IMG/VR virus record: IMGVR_UViG_3300005095_000008
Location: 23,031 to 87,030 of that record
DNA from: a virus
Reading direction: 5' to 3' (one strand)
DNA length: 64,000 nt
Shown one piece after another: positions 35,501 through 43,351 of the stretch. The translations under genes and the position numbers were made by a program. The notes beneath the pieces were generated by a model. The model worked only from the letters and a program-made list of their open reading frames with translations, was not told the DNA's origin and ran no database searches. Position 1 is the first letter of the stretch, and each line of letters starts with the position of its first letter.

Positions 35501-38500
35501 CAAATACACATTGGTGCGAATACGTTCTCCAGCATGTGTCATAAATATAGAGTCTGACGCGTATACGAGACCACCTTGGTTCGTTACACGTCTTATTGAG
35601 AATGAATTATCACTCCCATTATAACGCATAATATATTCACCTACTTCTGCACCACTATAGATAGACCCTCTAAGGTAGTTTGGTACATTAGAGTCAATAT
35701 AGACACCATAGCTGTTAGGTAGTATTGGACCATCATATATTCCGTAATAGAGTGCGTTTCTATTACTGCCTACGCCATCTTGTGAAGTTATTTTAGCATA
35801 ATTAGCATATAAAGTATTAAATGTATTTTCACTACTACCTGTGCGTATATTAGAATATGTTCCAGCAACATCGACTGCGCCATTATCATGGTCTGAATCT
35901 ACGATATAAACTTCATTATATGCCGCCCTAATATAGCCAGAATCCTTTACAGATGCGTCGCTCTTAAGAACTCTATTATATACTCCAATAGTGTTATTTT
36001 GTGGTGATGTAGAGTATAAATACACGTTATTGCGAGTTCCATAAATTGCTCCAGTAACTTTAGCATCGTTTTTAATATATAAAACACTTCTTACTGATGT
36101 AGCATACACATACTCACCAGAATTAAGTTTTGGATAAATCATATAATTTGTTACATCATAACAGCTAGTATTATAATATGCGTTATCGTACATATTGTAA
36201 GCATAAAGTTTTTTATCGTTTAAATCTACAATTGGTTCATAATTTAAAAAACGATATGTGACTTTATGTTCTCTATCGTCTGTTAATGTAAAATCACCAG
36301 TAATCGTTACTGCTTTATTTTCAAATGTTCTGTATTCGTCACTAAACCCTATTGCTGTATCCCGTCGAATTGTATCAATTTCGTTATCGTTATAGATCCA
36401 AATATCAGTTTTTCGTAGAGAATCATCTCTAACCCATTCTAATGTTTTTTTGTAACTATCATTTACAGACGGACGCATAATAAATCCACTACAGTTATCT
36501 CTGTTGTTAAGTTCCATTTCAACGACATCGATACCGTCATTTGTTCCGAGATAAATATTATTGCTGTTGGAAATAATTGTGTATAGACTACCATCATTTT
36601 GTCCGAATTTCCACATATGACCTTTAGCGTTTACATTGCTACCTGTAGCTTGTAGAAATATATTACTATCGTGGAATAACTCTAATACACCATCTCCATT
36701 TTGTCTAATGCCTGTACCAGAGTCTCCTAAGATCAATGCTTTACTATTATCCATACTAGAAATACTAGATGTTCCAATTTGTACAGAGCCTGCAAAGTAG
36801 TTAGGTGTATCTGAATCGATATAAATACCCCATGCATTCTGTAAAATAGTATTTTCCATATATGAACCATAAAACAACGCATTAAAATTAGAAGTTACTT
36901 CCCCATTCGTTTCGATACGCGATGATGTCCCAATAATCGAATCAAATGTATTGTTGTTGTTACCAGCATAAATTTTAGAATACGTAGCAACAATATCGGC
37001 AGCGCCATTATCATGGTCAGCTTCTGTGATGTATATTTCATTATGCGTTGCTCTAATATATCCAGAATCCTTTACAGATGTGTCGCTCTTAAGAACTCTA
37101 TTATAAGAACAGACAGTATGGTTTTGTTGCTCGCTAGAAAAACTATATACGTCATTACGCATACAATATATCACATCACTTACTTTTGAATCATTTTTTA
37201 AATGTGTAATATTCATACTGCCATATATATAATTATAATTTCCTTCTTCTAAAACTGGATAATTATAAACATTTGTTACACTATATGCGTCATTATGGTA
37301 ATGTGCTTCGTTATAAATATTTTCTATAAAAAAGTTATAACCATTTGTATCTACATTTGCTTCATAATCGAACAACAAATATTGATTTCTATGTAACGCA
37401 TCGTTAGTGAGTGTTACGTCACCTATTGCTGTTGTGAATTGACTTTTCAACGAAATCGTAGCGTCATAAACAGTAAATGTTAAATTAGCGTCAATTGTAG
37501 CAATTTCATTACCATTATATGTCCAAATATCTGTTCCTCTGGTGCTATCGAATTTAACCCACGAAAGTCTTTTATAGTCCGTACCACTTTCATCACTTTG
37601 CGAAATGTTAAACGCACTACCATCGTCAAGAAGATTCATACGTATAGTTGTGTCTGGAGAAATAAAATTAATTTCGTTTTTATATAAATTTAAATAAAGT
37701 TTATTATAAATATCACCAATGCGCCAAGTTCTCGGTGTAGGTGTTTCTATTGCATTAGAGTTAGCTTGTAAAAATATATTTTCATCTTGAAAGAACTCTA
37801 ATACGCCTGTGCCATTTTGTCTAATGCCTGTACCAGAGTCTCCTAAGATCAATGCTTTACTATTATCTAAAGCACCAAATAAATTACACGTGCCAATACC
37901 TAACGAATTTGCGGTCCAAATACTATCTCCTATAGAAACCGTAGGCGTTCCGTTATTAGCCCATACAAATTGATGTCCACCAGCCATTTCACCATATGTG
38001 CCATTATTAGAATGGTAATATGCTGCACCATATAAATTTCCAAAGTCACTGCCGTTAGCGTTTAGATAATACGCTTCTCCAATTGACCAAATATGACTCA
38101 CTTTTGTAGAATCATATACGCCATATAAACCAGCTGTTCTATTGTCCGTGTCGCCTTGTGTTATTTTACCATAAATTTTATCATCAATATCACTTCGTAG
38201 GTATTGATCTGCTGTTACACCACCTAATGTATCGATACCATCTACATATGTGCTAATAATATTATAACAATTATTATCTTTATCGTGCTCTATCTCGTAG
38301 ACCATGCCAGCTTTAATGTCACCAGCTTCTAATGAGTTCCCATTTTTATATAGTGGTTTTGATAGTGCGCTACCAGTGATTTTAATTTCTACTTCGCCAG
38401 TATTGTCTTCTTCAGCTTGAAACTTAAAAATACAACTAGAATTTAAAATATAACTCGCATTTGTTTTACCATATTTATTCTCTAGTGTTAGTTCATTTGT

Positions 38501-38707
38501 ACCAGTTGCTTTAAATACTGACTTTAACCTCAATTCATTTAATGCATAGACCAACTCTTTCTCACCAAAGGCGGTGTAATCTCCACCTGCTTCGTCAATT
38601 ATCTGTTTTAAATTACCAACAACAATATTTACCTCATCGGCATATAGTTGTCCTTGATGAGAATCGTCATAATTATACTTCTCTTCAATGTCTTTTATAC
38701 TGGCCAT
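32585..38707 (-). CDS. Giant tail fibre 2 with S74 chaperone domain (2040 aa)
   Basis: Paralogue of fibre 1. The N-terminal 150 residues match it closely (SHQGQLY, KELVYALNELRLKSVFKATG, ENKYGKTNASYI), so both likely dock on the same tail site. The shaft holds two copies of a roughly 375-residue unit (LILGDSGTGIRQNG, DHDNGA...TYS, YGIYIDSDTPNYFAGS). Near the end, repeats such as NIAIGSNAL, NIAIGTNTM and SIAIGYQAG resemble head repeats of trimeric adhesins. The S74 chaperone begins at Ser1912 with Lys1917 (SDLRDK) and ends in a coiled coil. Both fibres present gives the phage two receptor-binding options. Confidence 0.88.
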   Translation of the reverse strand: MASIKDIEEKYNYDDSHQGQLYADEVNIVVGNLKQIIDEAGGDYTAFGEKELVYALNELRLKSVFKATGTNELTLENKYGKTNASYILNSSCIFKFQAEEDNTGEVEIKITGSALSKPLYKNGNSLEAGDIKAGMVYEIEHDKDNNCYNIISTYVDGIDTLGGVTADQYLRSDIDDKIYGKITQGDTDNRTAGLYGVYDSTKVSHIWSIGEAYYLNANGSDFGNLYGAAYYHSNNGTYGEMAGGHQFVWANNGTPTVSIGDSIWTANSLGIGTCNLFGALDNSKALILGDSGTGIRQNGTGVLEFFQDENIFLQANSNAIETPTPRTWRIGDIYNKLYLNLYKNEINFISPDTTIRMNLLDDGSAFNISQSDESGTDYKRLSWVKFDSTRGTDIWTYNGNEIATIDANLTFTVYDATISLKSQFTTAIGDVTLTNDALHRNQYLLFDYEANVDTNGYNFFIENIYNEAHYHNDAYSVTNVYNYPVLEEGNYNYIYGSMNITHLKNDSKVSDVIYCMRNDVYSFSSEQQNHTVCSYNRVLKSDTSVKDSGYIRATHNEIYITEADHDNGAADIVATYSKIYAGNNNNTFDSIIGTSSRIETNGEVTSNFNALFYGSYMENTILQNAWGIYIDSDTPNYFAGSVQIGTSSISSMDNSKALILGDSGTGIRQNGDGVLELFHDSNIFLQATGSNVNAKGHMWKFGQNDGSLYTIISNSNNIYLGTNDGIDVVEMELNNRDNCSGFIMRPSVNDSYKKTLEWVRDDSLRKTDIWIYNDNEIDTIRRDTAIGFSDEYRTFENKAVTITGDFTLTDDREHKVTYRFLNYEPIVDLNDKKLYAYNMYDNAYYNTSCYDVTNYMIYPKLNSGEYVYATSVRSVLYIKNDAKVTGAIYGTRNNVYLYSTSPQNNTIGVYNRVLKSDASVKDSGYIRAAYNEVYIVDSDHDNGAVDVAGTYSNIRTGSSENTFNTLYANYAKITSQDGVGSNRNALYYGIYDGPILPNSYGVYIDSNVPNYLRGSIYSGAEVGEYIMRYNGSDNSFSIRRVTNQGGLVYASDSIFMTHAGERIRTNVYLLDLATDLGFDTVEEITSEYNLVTADGNIVINPGLQADGAIAYRYEFTTDTMSIPKDIDFRNTSSRINTTGFFAMANNGIDRLIFDSTNNVYMYNDTTLTIGMEDDKRTTIRRNEITLKGASNNDLRIYLNLYDVDPIFEITPKDNSTSFSSLKWRNDGDNGDYWTINDKRILLEGDVVGSDSSVTDSGTLDYEFASDSSTAQSIIFNCDNGTVDISEDTIHNITYNFNSYSPDTTLNSNTLTVNAYKKYTKFATDLTAANTILNETVLEAMSCENVFGINNKLTIESDAQVYTETVATYSKIDLLTSSYDDGVFIGSKSEVIKSVNPSLSGKLWGAYNVVRVQDIADTGRNDAESIVGTVSSLDVQNPENIYTEAYGHSSRINITYDDANNIYALYEGRYETNTPSIAYNLYLPSTAFSYLGGPLTISYDARKENSYETMLSLSASSNASVITSLIGTQFTTTCLDFNEITNFYGSKVSLNKDPRSKHSGVLIGNDVLIDIDYFSKSDDDDNAYDNGADTISGFRSKIQIDSEYATSDILAGYMSTINIDSDSGDFGTAAMFYGNSTYSSNTSKIYGIYIDGNFPSYFGGEIIANNGIGTDTSTFSITLNDSYDSELILSSRRLKYMAGSIEPIIDVSYYDSFIGLNAGLNANILSYAIAIGYHALSYTGTSDAIQQFNTAVGAYAMGMMAPGVDGNDSSKNIAIGDYAFYSPTPEPTDSDNNRYVDAHYNNIAIGSNALKTPYFSQHNIAIGTNTMSKNSYYKDSVVIGHWSANTCLDLVECVFIGNDVGPEEEVTVTNSIAIGYQAGDGQGDFDILDDNQIIMGNANITSALCKVQWDTPSDLRDKTDIETLPSSLEFVKELRPISYVYDDRFRYEDRKPDGTKKDTIKHYGFGAQEVLEKELEYFGENVIVKDKNKERLIITETAMIPVLTKALQELDEKVEQQQKTISELLSVINDLTSRIEELENN
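36678..36751 (-). repeat. Direct repeat in fibre 2, copy A
   Basis: The 56 bases at 36696-36751 equal 37812-37867. They encode GDSGTGIRQNG and neighbouring residues of the repeated shaft module. Confidence 0.85.
37794..37867 (-). repeat. Direct repeat in fibre 2, copy B
   Basis: Partner of 36678-36751, 1116 bases away; marks a tandem shaft unit of about 370 residues. Confidence 0.85.
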
Positions 38708-38761
38708 GACCGTATCCTTTTTACTGTAAGTTATAGTCTATAGACTAATTCAATAAAACAA

Positions 38762-38794
38762 CTCACTACCAATCCAAAACGGATTGGTAGTGAG
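38762..38794 (-). terminator. Hairpin after fibronectin-like gene
   Basis: A 14-base stem with a five-base AAAAC loop, 11 bases after the stop. Confidence 0.65.
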
Positions 38795-38805
38795 GACATT
38801 TTGTC

Positions 38806-39759
38806 TTAATTTAATTCTGTAGGCAACGTTACTGGTAGTTCCGAACCACCATCTTTTTGTTTTATAAATAACCAATATATCCATTCTTCATTATTGGTTG
38901 CTAATTTTGATTTTGCGCGTACTGTAACAAATCCACGTGCATCATACTCTGGATTTGTTATTTCGTATACATCACTATCTTCAATCGTTTCTACAACGAC
39001 ATCGTCTCGAATAATTTCAATAATAGAACCTGTGGCGTTACTAGCCTTCTCTATCTCAATTCGTATCTTATCTTCTGTGTTATACGTTCCATTTGCAGTA
39101 CTTGTATCTGTACTATCTGGATAATATTTTGGCACGTATTTTGTAAGTTTAGAACGTGGAGTGTAAATAAATGCGCTAGACGCAACACTAGCATCGCCAT
39201 TCCACATATGATATTGTGCTGTGATTTTATAAATACTATTTTCGTCTAAAATAATATCTACATACAGGTATGATAAATTATCTTCATCGTTTGGTCTAAA
39301 TAAAACCACATTCTCATCAAGGTCTTGTATAAGCCAACTCACACTCTTTATTTTCTCTTCAGAGTTCTGGAATACTTCTTTTAGTCTCACGTAGAAGTTT
39401 GTAAATGGAACTTCGTTATTTTCGTATGGCTCATCGAAGTAAAACTGCGGTGGCATGATACGTCTAGGTTCTTTTGTATTAAACCAGTCATCGTTTGCTT
39501 CGTCTGTATGCGCGATTGGTACATTAGACCAATTGCTTAAACCAGCAATATCTGAAATCGTTCTTGCTCTAGCGATATACTCTTGCCCAAGTTCCATTTG
39601 CTTATCAACGAGTAGGATGTAGAGATGCTCTGTATCTTCTCCTGTGTCAACGAATGGGTTTTCAAAGTTTGGATCGTCTGCTGTTGTCACCTGCCACTCT
39701 GTTGAGAGGTGTGTGTCATCAGGACTCAATTCAAACGGATTGAGTTTTAGAATTATCAT
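38806..39759 (-). CDS. Fibronectin-like tail protein (317 aa)
   Basis: Start set at 39759 (MIILKLNPFEL) since GGAG lies five bases upstream; a TTG six codons earlier is less likely. Residues 10-75 read like a fibronectin type III domain (STEWQVTTADDPNFENPFVD; GQEYIARARTISD), and two more Ig-like stretches follow (about 100-185 and 215-305). Such proteins join fibres to baseplates or decorate tails. It is the first gene of the fibre operon and has a hairpin terminator at 38762-38794 after its stop. Confidence 0.65.
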   Translation of the reverse strand: MIILKLNPFELSPDDTHLSTEWQVTTADDPNFENPFVDTGEDTEHLYILLVDKQMELGQEYIARARTISDIAGLSNWSNVPIAHTDEANDDWFNTKEPRRIMPPQFYFDEPYENNEVPFTNFYVRLKEVFQNSEEKIKSVSWLIQDLDENVVLFRPNDEDNLSYLYVDIILDENSIYKITAQYHMWNGDASVASSAFIYTPRSKLTKYVPKYYPDSTDTSTANGTYNTEDKIRIEIEKASNATGSIIEIIRDDVVVETIEDSDVYEITNPEYDARGFVTVRAKSKLATNNEEWIYWLFIKQKDGGSELPVTLPTELN

Positions 39760-39917
39760 AGCGTCTCCGATCTTCAAGTTTGATTTTGACTAAGTTATCA
39801 AACAAAGGAATTTTTGAAGAATTTTATTTCTCACACAAAAGAACTCTTGGCAAATTTATTCTCTAGGTCATCAGACCATCCTCATCAAACAATTTTCAAA
39901 ATTCTCTTACTATAAAT

Positions 39918-39945
39918 CGCGCGGTCACGCGTGTGCGTGTGCGCG
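39918..39945. repeat. GC-rich hairpin in AT-rich region
   Basis: CGCGC and GCGCG pair, with inner CAC/GTG pairing. This is the only strongly GC-rich stretch in the gene-free region. Confidence 0.6.
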
Positions 39946-40087
39946 GTTCAAAGATAATATTTAATAATAAATTATTAAATATATTATATAAATATATCAA
40001 AGATATTAATTATCTAAATTAATAAATTAATTTATCTAATTAAATAACAACTAAAGAATAATATATATACTTAAAGAAAAAGAAAAA

Positions 40088-40138
40088 GACTCTATGTATA
40101 TATATATTAACGTAGTTAATATATATATACATAGAGTC
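40088..40138. repeat. Perfect 23-base inverted repeat with 5-base loop
   Basis: Arms 40088-40110 and 40116-40138 match exactly around CGTAG. On the minus strand a run of TTTTTCTTTTTCTTT follows, so it may also terminate transcription. Confidence 0.85.
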
Positions 40139-40585
40139 CAAAAGAAAAAGAATTTTTTTAGAAAAAAAAATTCTAAAAATCTCTATTTAGTGATGAGTCA
40201 AAAGGATTTCTGAAAGAGAAATCCGTTGAAAATTTAGAGAAAATAAAAAATCTAAAGAATGTCTATTTAGTGAATCTCTCGAATTAGAAAAGATAAAATT
40301 GAGAAATGAAATTTCGAAAGTTTAGATTTGAGAATGAGAGAACAGAAGTCAAACTGAATTTAGAGTGTCGAATCGACACTCGATGATTTTGACTCTAGAT
40401 GTGAAAATAGTATTAAAATAGTAGAATTATAAATTGAGTATATAATTTAGTATATGTTTAAATTAACAGAATGGTATCTAGAATCCATTTTCATAGGCTT
40501 ACTAATATGAAGACATAGGTGAAGTACTTAAAACGATTTAAGGGTGATTTTTAAGAGTAGTGATTTAAAGTGAAATCGTTGACAG

Positions 40586-40637
40586 ATATTTGTTTTTATT
40601 CGTTCAAAAGTTTCTTCTTTTGAATAAAAACAAATAT
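40586..40637. repeat. Long hairpin with four-base bulge
   Basis: The arm at 40586-40610 matches the reverse complement of 40617-40637 over 21 pairs, apart from one GTTC insertion. It lies next to the terminator at 40650. Confidence 0.8.
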
Positions 40638-40649
40638 AAAAAACAAGAG

Positions 40650-40680
40650 ATAGATACAGACCAAAATGGTCTGTATCTAT
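40650..40680 (-). terminator. Hairpin after ImmA-like copy 1
   Basis: A 14-base stem (core ACCAAAATGGT) directly after the stop, followed on the minus strand by a T-rich run. Confidence 0.75.
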
Positions 40681-41118
40681 TTAAACTTTTAAGTCTAATC
40701 TGTTAACTTGTTGCATAATGATTGTTTCTGATGTTCTAAAGATATCTGCTAAAACGAGAGAATCTAGTGTTTTTCTATCATAAACGACTTCTTTTAATTT
40801 ATCTCCTGGAATGAGAATATCGAGTGCTTTTCCTTTTAATTCAGAGATTTCTGTATTAAGTACGTCAAAATCTGAAGATGTGACTGTGAGTGGTTCAAAT
40901 ATAGTTACGGTGTCATCTGGAGGAGGTATTACTGTTAAGAGATGAGCCACTACGAAGGTTTGAAGGGTTTCTTCGAGATCTTCTTTAATCTTAAGTAGAT
41001 ACCCTCCGTCAGACTCTTCGATAGTACCATAGGTATCATCAGAGAAAGTGGTATAATCAAGTGTAGCGTTGTTGTCTGTGAGTAGTGTATCAAAATCGGT
41101 ACAGAAGTTACAAGCCAT
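40681..41118 (-). CDS. Degenerate ImmA/IrrE-like protein, copy 1 (145 aa)
   Basis: A paralogue of the next gene. It starts MACNFC with a C-x-x-C pair. The middle FVVAHLL (56-62) occupies the place of the ImmA/IrrE active-site helix but keeps only one histidine. KALDILIPGDKLKE (97-110) and LVLADIFRTSETIIMQQVNR (121-140) parallel the family's A-x-x-L-L-M-P segment and the C-terminal helix-turn-helix-like end of M78 proteins. It is therefore probably a non-catalytic member. The partner is unknown. The gene follows AAAGGATTACAT and ends at a palindrome (40650-40680). Confidence 0.6.
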   Translation of the reverse strand: MACNFCTDFDTLLTDNNATLDYTTFSDDTYGTIEESDGGYLLKIKEDLEETLQTFVVAHLLTVIPPPDDTVTIFEPLTVTSSDFDVLNTEISELKGKALDILIPGDKLKEVVYDRKTLDSLVLADIFRTSETIIMQQVNRLDLKV

Positions 41119-41168
41119 ATGTAATCCTTTAATGTGTATTCAGTAGATAGAAGAAAAAGAAAACACAG

Positions 41169-41188
41169 AGGGAATGTACTCCCTCTAT
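41169..41188 (-). terminator. Hairpin at end of ImmA-like copy 2
   Basis: AGAGGGA and TCCCTCT pair over six bases. The stop codon lies within it. Confidence 0.6.
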
Positions 41189-41616
41189 GATGGTTTAATG
41201 TCTATAATATCTAGATAAAATAATACCATATTCTCAGTGACTCTGAAGAGGTCTGCTAAGATTGCAATATCTTTGACATCTTTATCAAGCATAAGATATT
41301 TGAGTTTAACATCAGGCATGAGCGTAGACGCGACTTTGAGATTGAGTTCTTCTGTTTCTTCGTTGTTTAGCTTCAGTCTGTCTGCTGTATATACAAACAT
41401 CTCTATATCAGGATTGTCTAGCATATGATATAACACATGCAAGATAATAAACTTTTGAACTTCTTCTGATTTATTGGTGTTCACATTGATGATGAGTTCA
41501 TCATTGAGTATACGGTCAGCAGTAGCAATTGCGTTATCTGGTAACTCTACATATTCTACCGTAGCATTGTGTTCTTGTAGAATAGCAGCTACATCTGTGC
41601 AAAATTTACAGCTCAT
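41185..41616 (-). CDS. Degenerate ImmA/IrrE-like protein, copy 2 (143 aa)
   Basis: Layout follows ImmA/IrrE (M78): IINVNTNKSEEVQKFIILHV (42-61) corresponds to the strand and helix before the active site, HVLYH (60-64) takes the place of HExxH with Glu replaced by Val, KVASTLMP (94-101) matches the family's FAxxLLMP, and ILADLFRVTENMVLFYL (119-135) matches its LAxxFxVSxxAVxxRL end. MSCKFC at the start repeats copy 1. Loss of the glutamate should abolish peptidase activity. It may bind HTH regulators without cutting them. The ATG follows GAGGAG and overlaps the upstream stop. Confidence 0.65.
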   Translation of the reverse strand: MSCKFCTDVAAILQEHNATVEYVELPDNAIATADRILNDELIINVNTNKSEEVQKFIILHVLYHMLDNPDIEMFVYTADRLKLNNEETEELNLKVASTLMPDVKLKYLMLDKDVKDIAILADLFRVTENMVLFYLDIIDIKPS

Positions 41617-41912
41617 GAATACTCCTCTAGTGTTTGTGTTTTGTCGTCTAGTATGAATAGACGAATATTGTTTTCAGAAGCTTGTTTGATAAACCATGCA
41701 GTATGGTAATTGTTGTACACGTTTTTAGAGACAACAATTGCATCTCCAACAATTAATCTGCATCTATCTTCAAATTCTGATGAAGATAGAATATAATCTT
41801 CATGTATGCCATACTCTAGACAGGCTTCTTCGATTGCGGGTGTGTCTGTGATACACCAGAGAATAGCTGTCTCTGATGCGTTATATTCTTCACATAGTTC
41901 TTCTAACAACAT
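41613..41912 (-). CDS. Hypothetical protein (99 aa)
   Basis: A 99-residue acidic protein with an alternating helix/strand pattern (MLLEELCEEYNASETAILWC; RCRLIVGDAIVVSKNVY; NIRLFILDDKTQTLEEYS) that could be a small alpha/beta fold. It overlaps both neighbours by a few bases, in an operon with the unknown 280-residue protein upstream and the two ImmA-like genes downstream. No family recognised. Confidence 0.65.
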   Translation of the reverse strand: MLLEELCEEYNASETAILWCITDTPAIEEACLEYGIHEDYILSSSEFEDRCRLIVGDAIVVSKNVYNNYHTAWFIKQASENNIRLFILDDKTQTLEEYS

Positions 41913-42745
41913 TGGTTGCCCTTTACGTATCTTCCAGAGATATATGGATTTTGTTGCATACTGAGATTTGCTTGGTTAATTGCATTACCATAACGTGGGT
42001 CAACAGGTGCTCCATATTGGTAGTTAAAAGGCTGGTTTACATTTTGTAAACATTGTTGATGTTGTTGTGTATAGTATGGTTCAGTACTCATTGCAGTGAT
42101 GTTATTGATCGCTTTATAAACTAGCGCGAGTCTATCTACCAACTCTTTCTTTAATTCTGGATCTAACATAACATTTTCGAATCCATTAGGATTGAATCCG
42201 TTATTAGTTAAATACATAAAGTATTTATAGTTAGATCCAGTGAGTGTGGTTGTCTTAACAATTTCAGTACCGCCTTTTGTTTCGAATTCAACTACATTAT
42301 TCGACATGATACGGAATTCACTGGTTTCATTTCTTTTGCCAGAAATCTCTAGTATGAGTGAAGATACTGCTATGATATCCCCACAACCCATATTAGATGT
42401 ATATGAACCACTCTTAACATTGATGTTAAGATTCTTATTGTCAGTACAAGAGATAACATATGGAGCATATATATTATCCATTACCTCTTTAGCTGTTTCA
42501 GAGAATGGTTCGATTTTAACATTCTTAAATACTTTGTTTACTTCGTCATAATCAAAGTACTCTTGTGGGTTTGGCAATAAGATAGTATTTGATTTGTATG
42601 CATATACATCATCTTTTATAATTAAACTATGTGTTGATAGAAAATTATCTGGTAACTCAACGTACTTCTTATTTACATCAGTTTCATTATCTATACCGCA
42701 CTCTGCTACTAAACCTTTATTCTTTACGAAAAAGTATTTTTTCAT
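41903..42745 (-). CDS. Hypothetical protein with Gln/Asn/Tyr-rich tail (280 aa)
   Basis: Residues 1-205 form a globular strand-rich part; residues 215-280 are a low-complexity tail rich in Gln, Asn, Tyr and Pro (YYTQQHQQCLQNVNQPFNYQ) ending in CC. A similar tail is found on the protein at 51881. The gene heads an operon with three small genes and carries the full promoter plus conserved leader hairpin (42763-42817). Function unknown; the tail could promote assembly or condensation. Confidence 0.68.
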   Translation of the reverse strand: MKKYFFVKNKGLVAECGIDNETDVNKKYVELPDNFLSTHSLIIKDDVYAYKSNTILLPNPQEYFDYDEVNKVFKNVKIEPFSETAKEVMDNIYAPYVISCTDNKNLNINVKSGSYTSNMGCGDIIAVSSLILEISGKRNETSEFRIMSNNVVEFETKGGTEIVKTTTLTGSNYKYFMYLTNNGFNPNGFENVMLDPELKKELVDRLALVYKAINNITAMSTEPYYTQQHQQCLQNVNQPFNYQYGAPVDPRYGNAINQANLSMQQNPYISGRYVKGNQCC

Positions 42746-42762
42746 TGTTTGTCCTTTTTTCT

Positions 42763-42800
42763 TTTAAACTATTTAGATACATTTCTGTATCACCTCTAGA
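42763..42800 (-). promoter_or_regulatory. Conserved leader hairpin element, copy 3
   Basis: Minus strand reads CTAGAGGTGATACAGAAATG then TATCTAAATAGTTTAAA. GATACA pairs with TGTATC over a GAAA tetraloop. It is upstream of the 280-residue protein operon. Confidence 0.55.
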
Positions 42801-42807
42801 CTAGTAA

Positions 42808-42817
42808 TATAATATGT
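42808..42817 (-). promoter_or_regulatory. Promoter-like motif before 280-residue protein operon
   Basis: ACATATTATA on the minus strand, 63 bases upstream, in a divergent region. Its plus-strand reading TATAATATGT could also serve the gene at 42863. Confidence 0.5.
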
Positions 42818-42862
42818 ATATAAAAATAAAACGATTTAGTGAAACTATATTAAAGGACGCCT

Positions 42863-43351
42863 ATGGACGAACTATTTGACTTTAAAGAAGATAGACAACC
42901 ACTCTCATTGTTTATCGACCAACATGTAAAGTATGGATACAATCTAACATCATTGACTGAAGAGGTATTGACAGAATGGAAAACGAATCTATTAAATGGC
43001 GCAGCATTACTCATTGGACAATTGGTATTCCTCAAGAGTACTGATGCAACGAATGTATTGGGAACAGTACCTGCATTGGTAACAGATGTAAGGCGATTTA
43101 ATACAACGAGTCTAGAGTATACGTTTACATTGTTGTTAGGAGACTTGAACGGTGAATTGGTAGCTGTAAAACTAACGAATGACCAATTGGTAGATACAGT
43201 AGATGTAGATAGTGATTTGGTAGCTGTGAAAGATGCGGTGATTAACACGAAGTTAGGTCAAGAGAATGATATTAGTCTAAAGAGTGTTTATGGCATTGAC
43301 CATATTCTAATTCTAGATAAACAAAATGAAATATTTAATTCACACAGATAG
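42863..43351 (+). CDS. Hypothetical protein (162 aa)
   Basis: A plus-strand gene beginning after AAAGGACGCCT. The protein is acidic and rich in Leu, Val, Asp and Thr with a beta-rich middle (ALLIGQLVFLKSTDATNVLG; TFTLLLGDLNGELVAV). It lies between a divergent minus-strand operon and the convergent M16 protease gene. Its stop is inside the palindrome at 43344-43369. No domain recognised. Confidence 0.68.
   Translation: MDELFDFKEDRQPLSLFIDQHVKYGYNLTSLTEEVLTEWKTNLLNGAALLIGQLVFLKSTDATNVLGTVPALVTDVRRFNTTSLEYTFTLLLGDLNGELVAVKLTNDQLVDTVDVDSDLVAVKDAVINTKLGQENDISLKSVYGIDHILILDKQNEIFNSHR

Larger units (their letters stand above)
39760..40649. other. Structured gene-free region, candidate origin
   Basis: About 0.9 kb with no supportable gene. 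It holds a GC-rich hairpin (39918-39945), then more than 100 bases of nearly pure A and T with palindromes (39957-39982; 40016-40033), a perfect 23-base inverted repeat (40088-40138), two similar CTATTTAGTGA boxes (40181 and 40262 areas), short hairpins (40204-40224; 40363-40381) and a long hairpin (40586-40637). AGTCAAA/TTTGACT boxes recur. This mix of an easily melted tract and repeats is typical of replication origins, but could also be a regulatory or packaging region. Confidence 0.5.

Noticed and set aside
27069-38707. Repeats inside the fibre genes as a possible CRISPR array
   Set aside because: Repeats are in frame, far apart (about 1.1 kb) and encode protein modules.
40094-40213. Plus-strand 39-codon frame starting inside the 23-base inverted repeat
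   Set aside because: Low complexity (Tyr, Ile, Lys runs), no ribosome binding site; the DNA is better explained as a palindrome.
42850-43250. Minus-strand frame opposite the 162-residue gene
   Set aside because: Thr/Ser/Asn-rich shadow; the plus strand has AAAGGACGCCT and a better protein.
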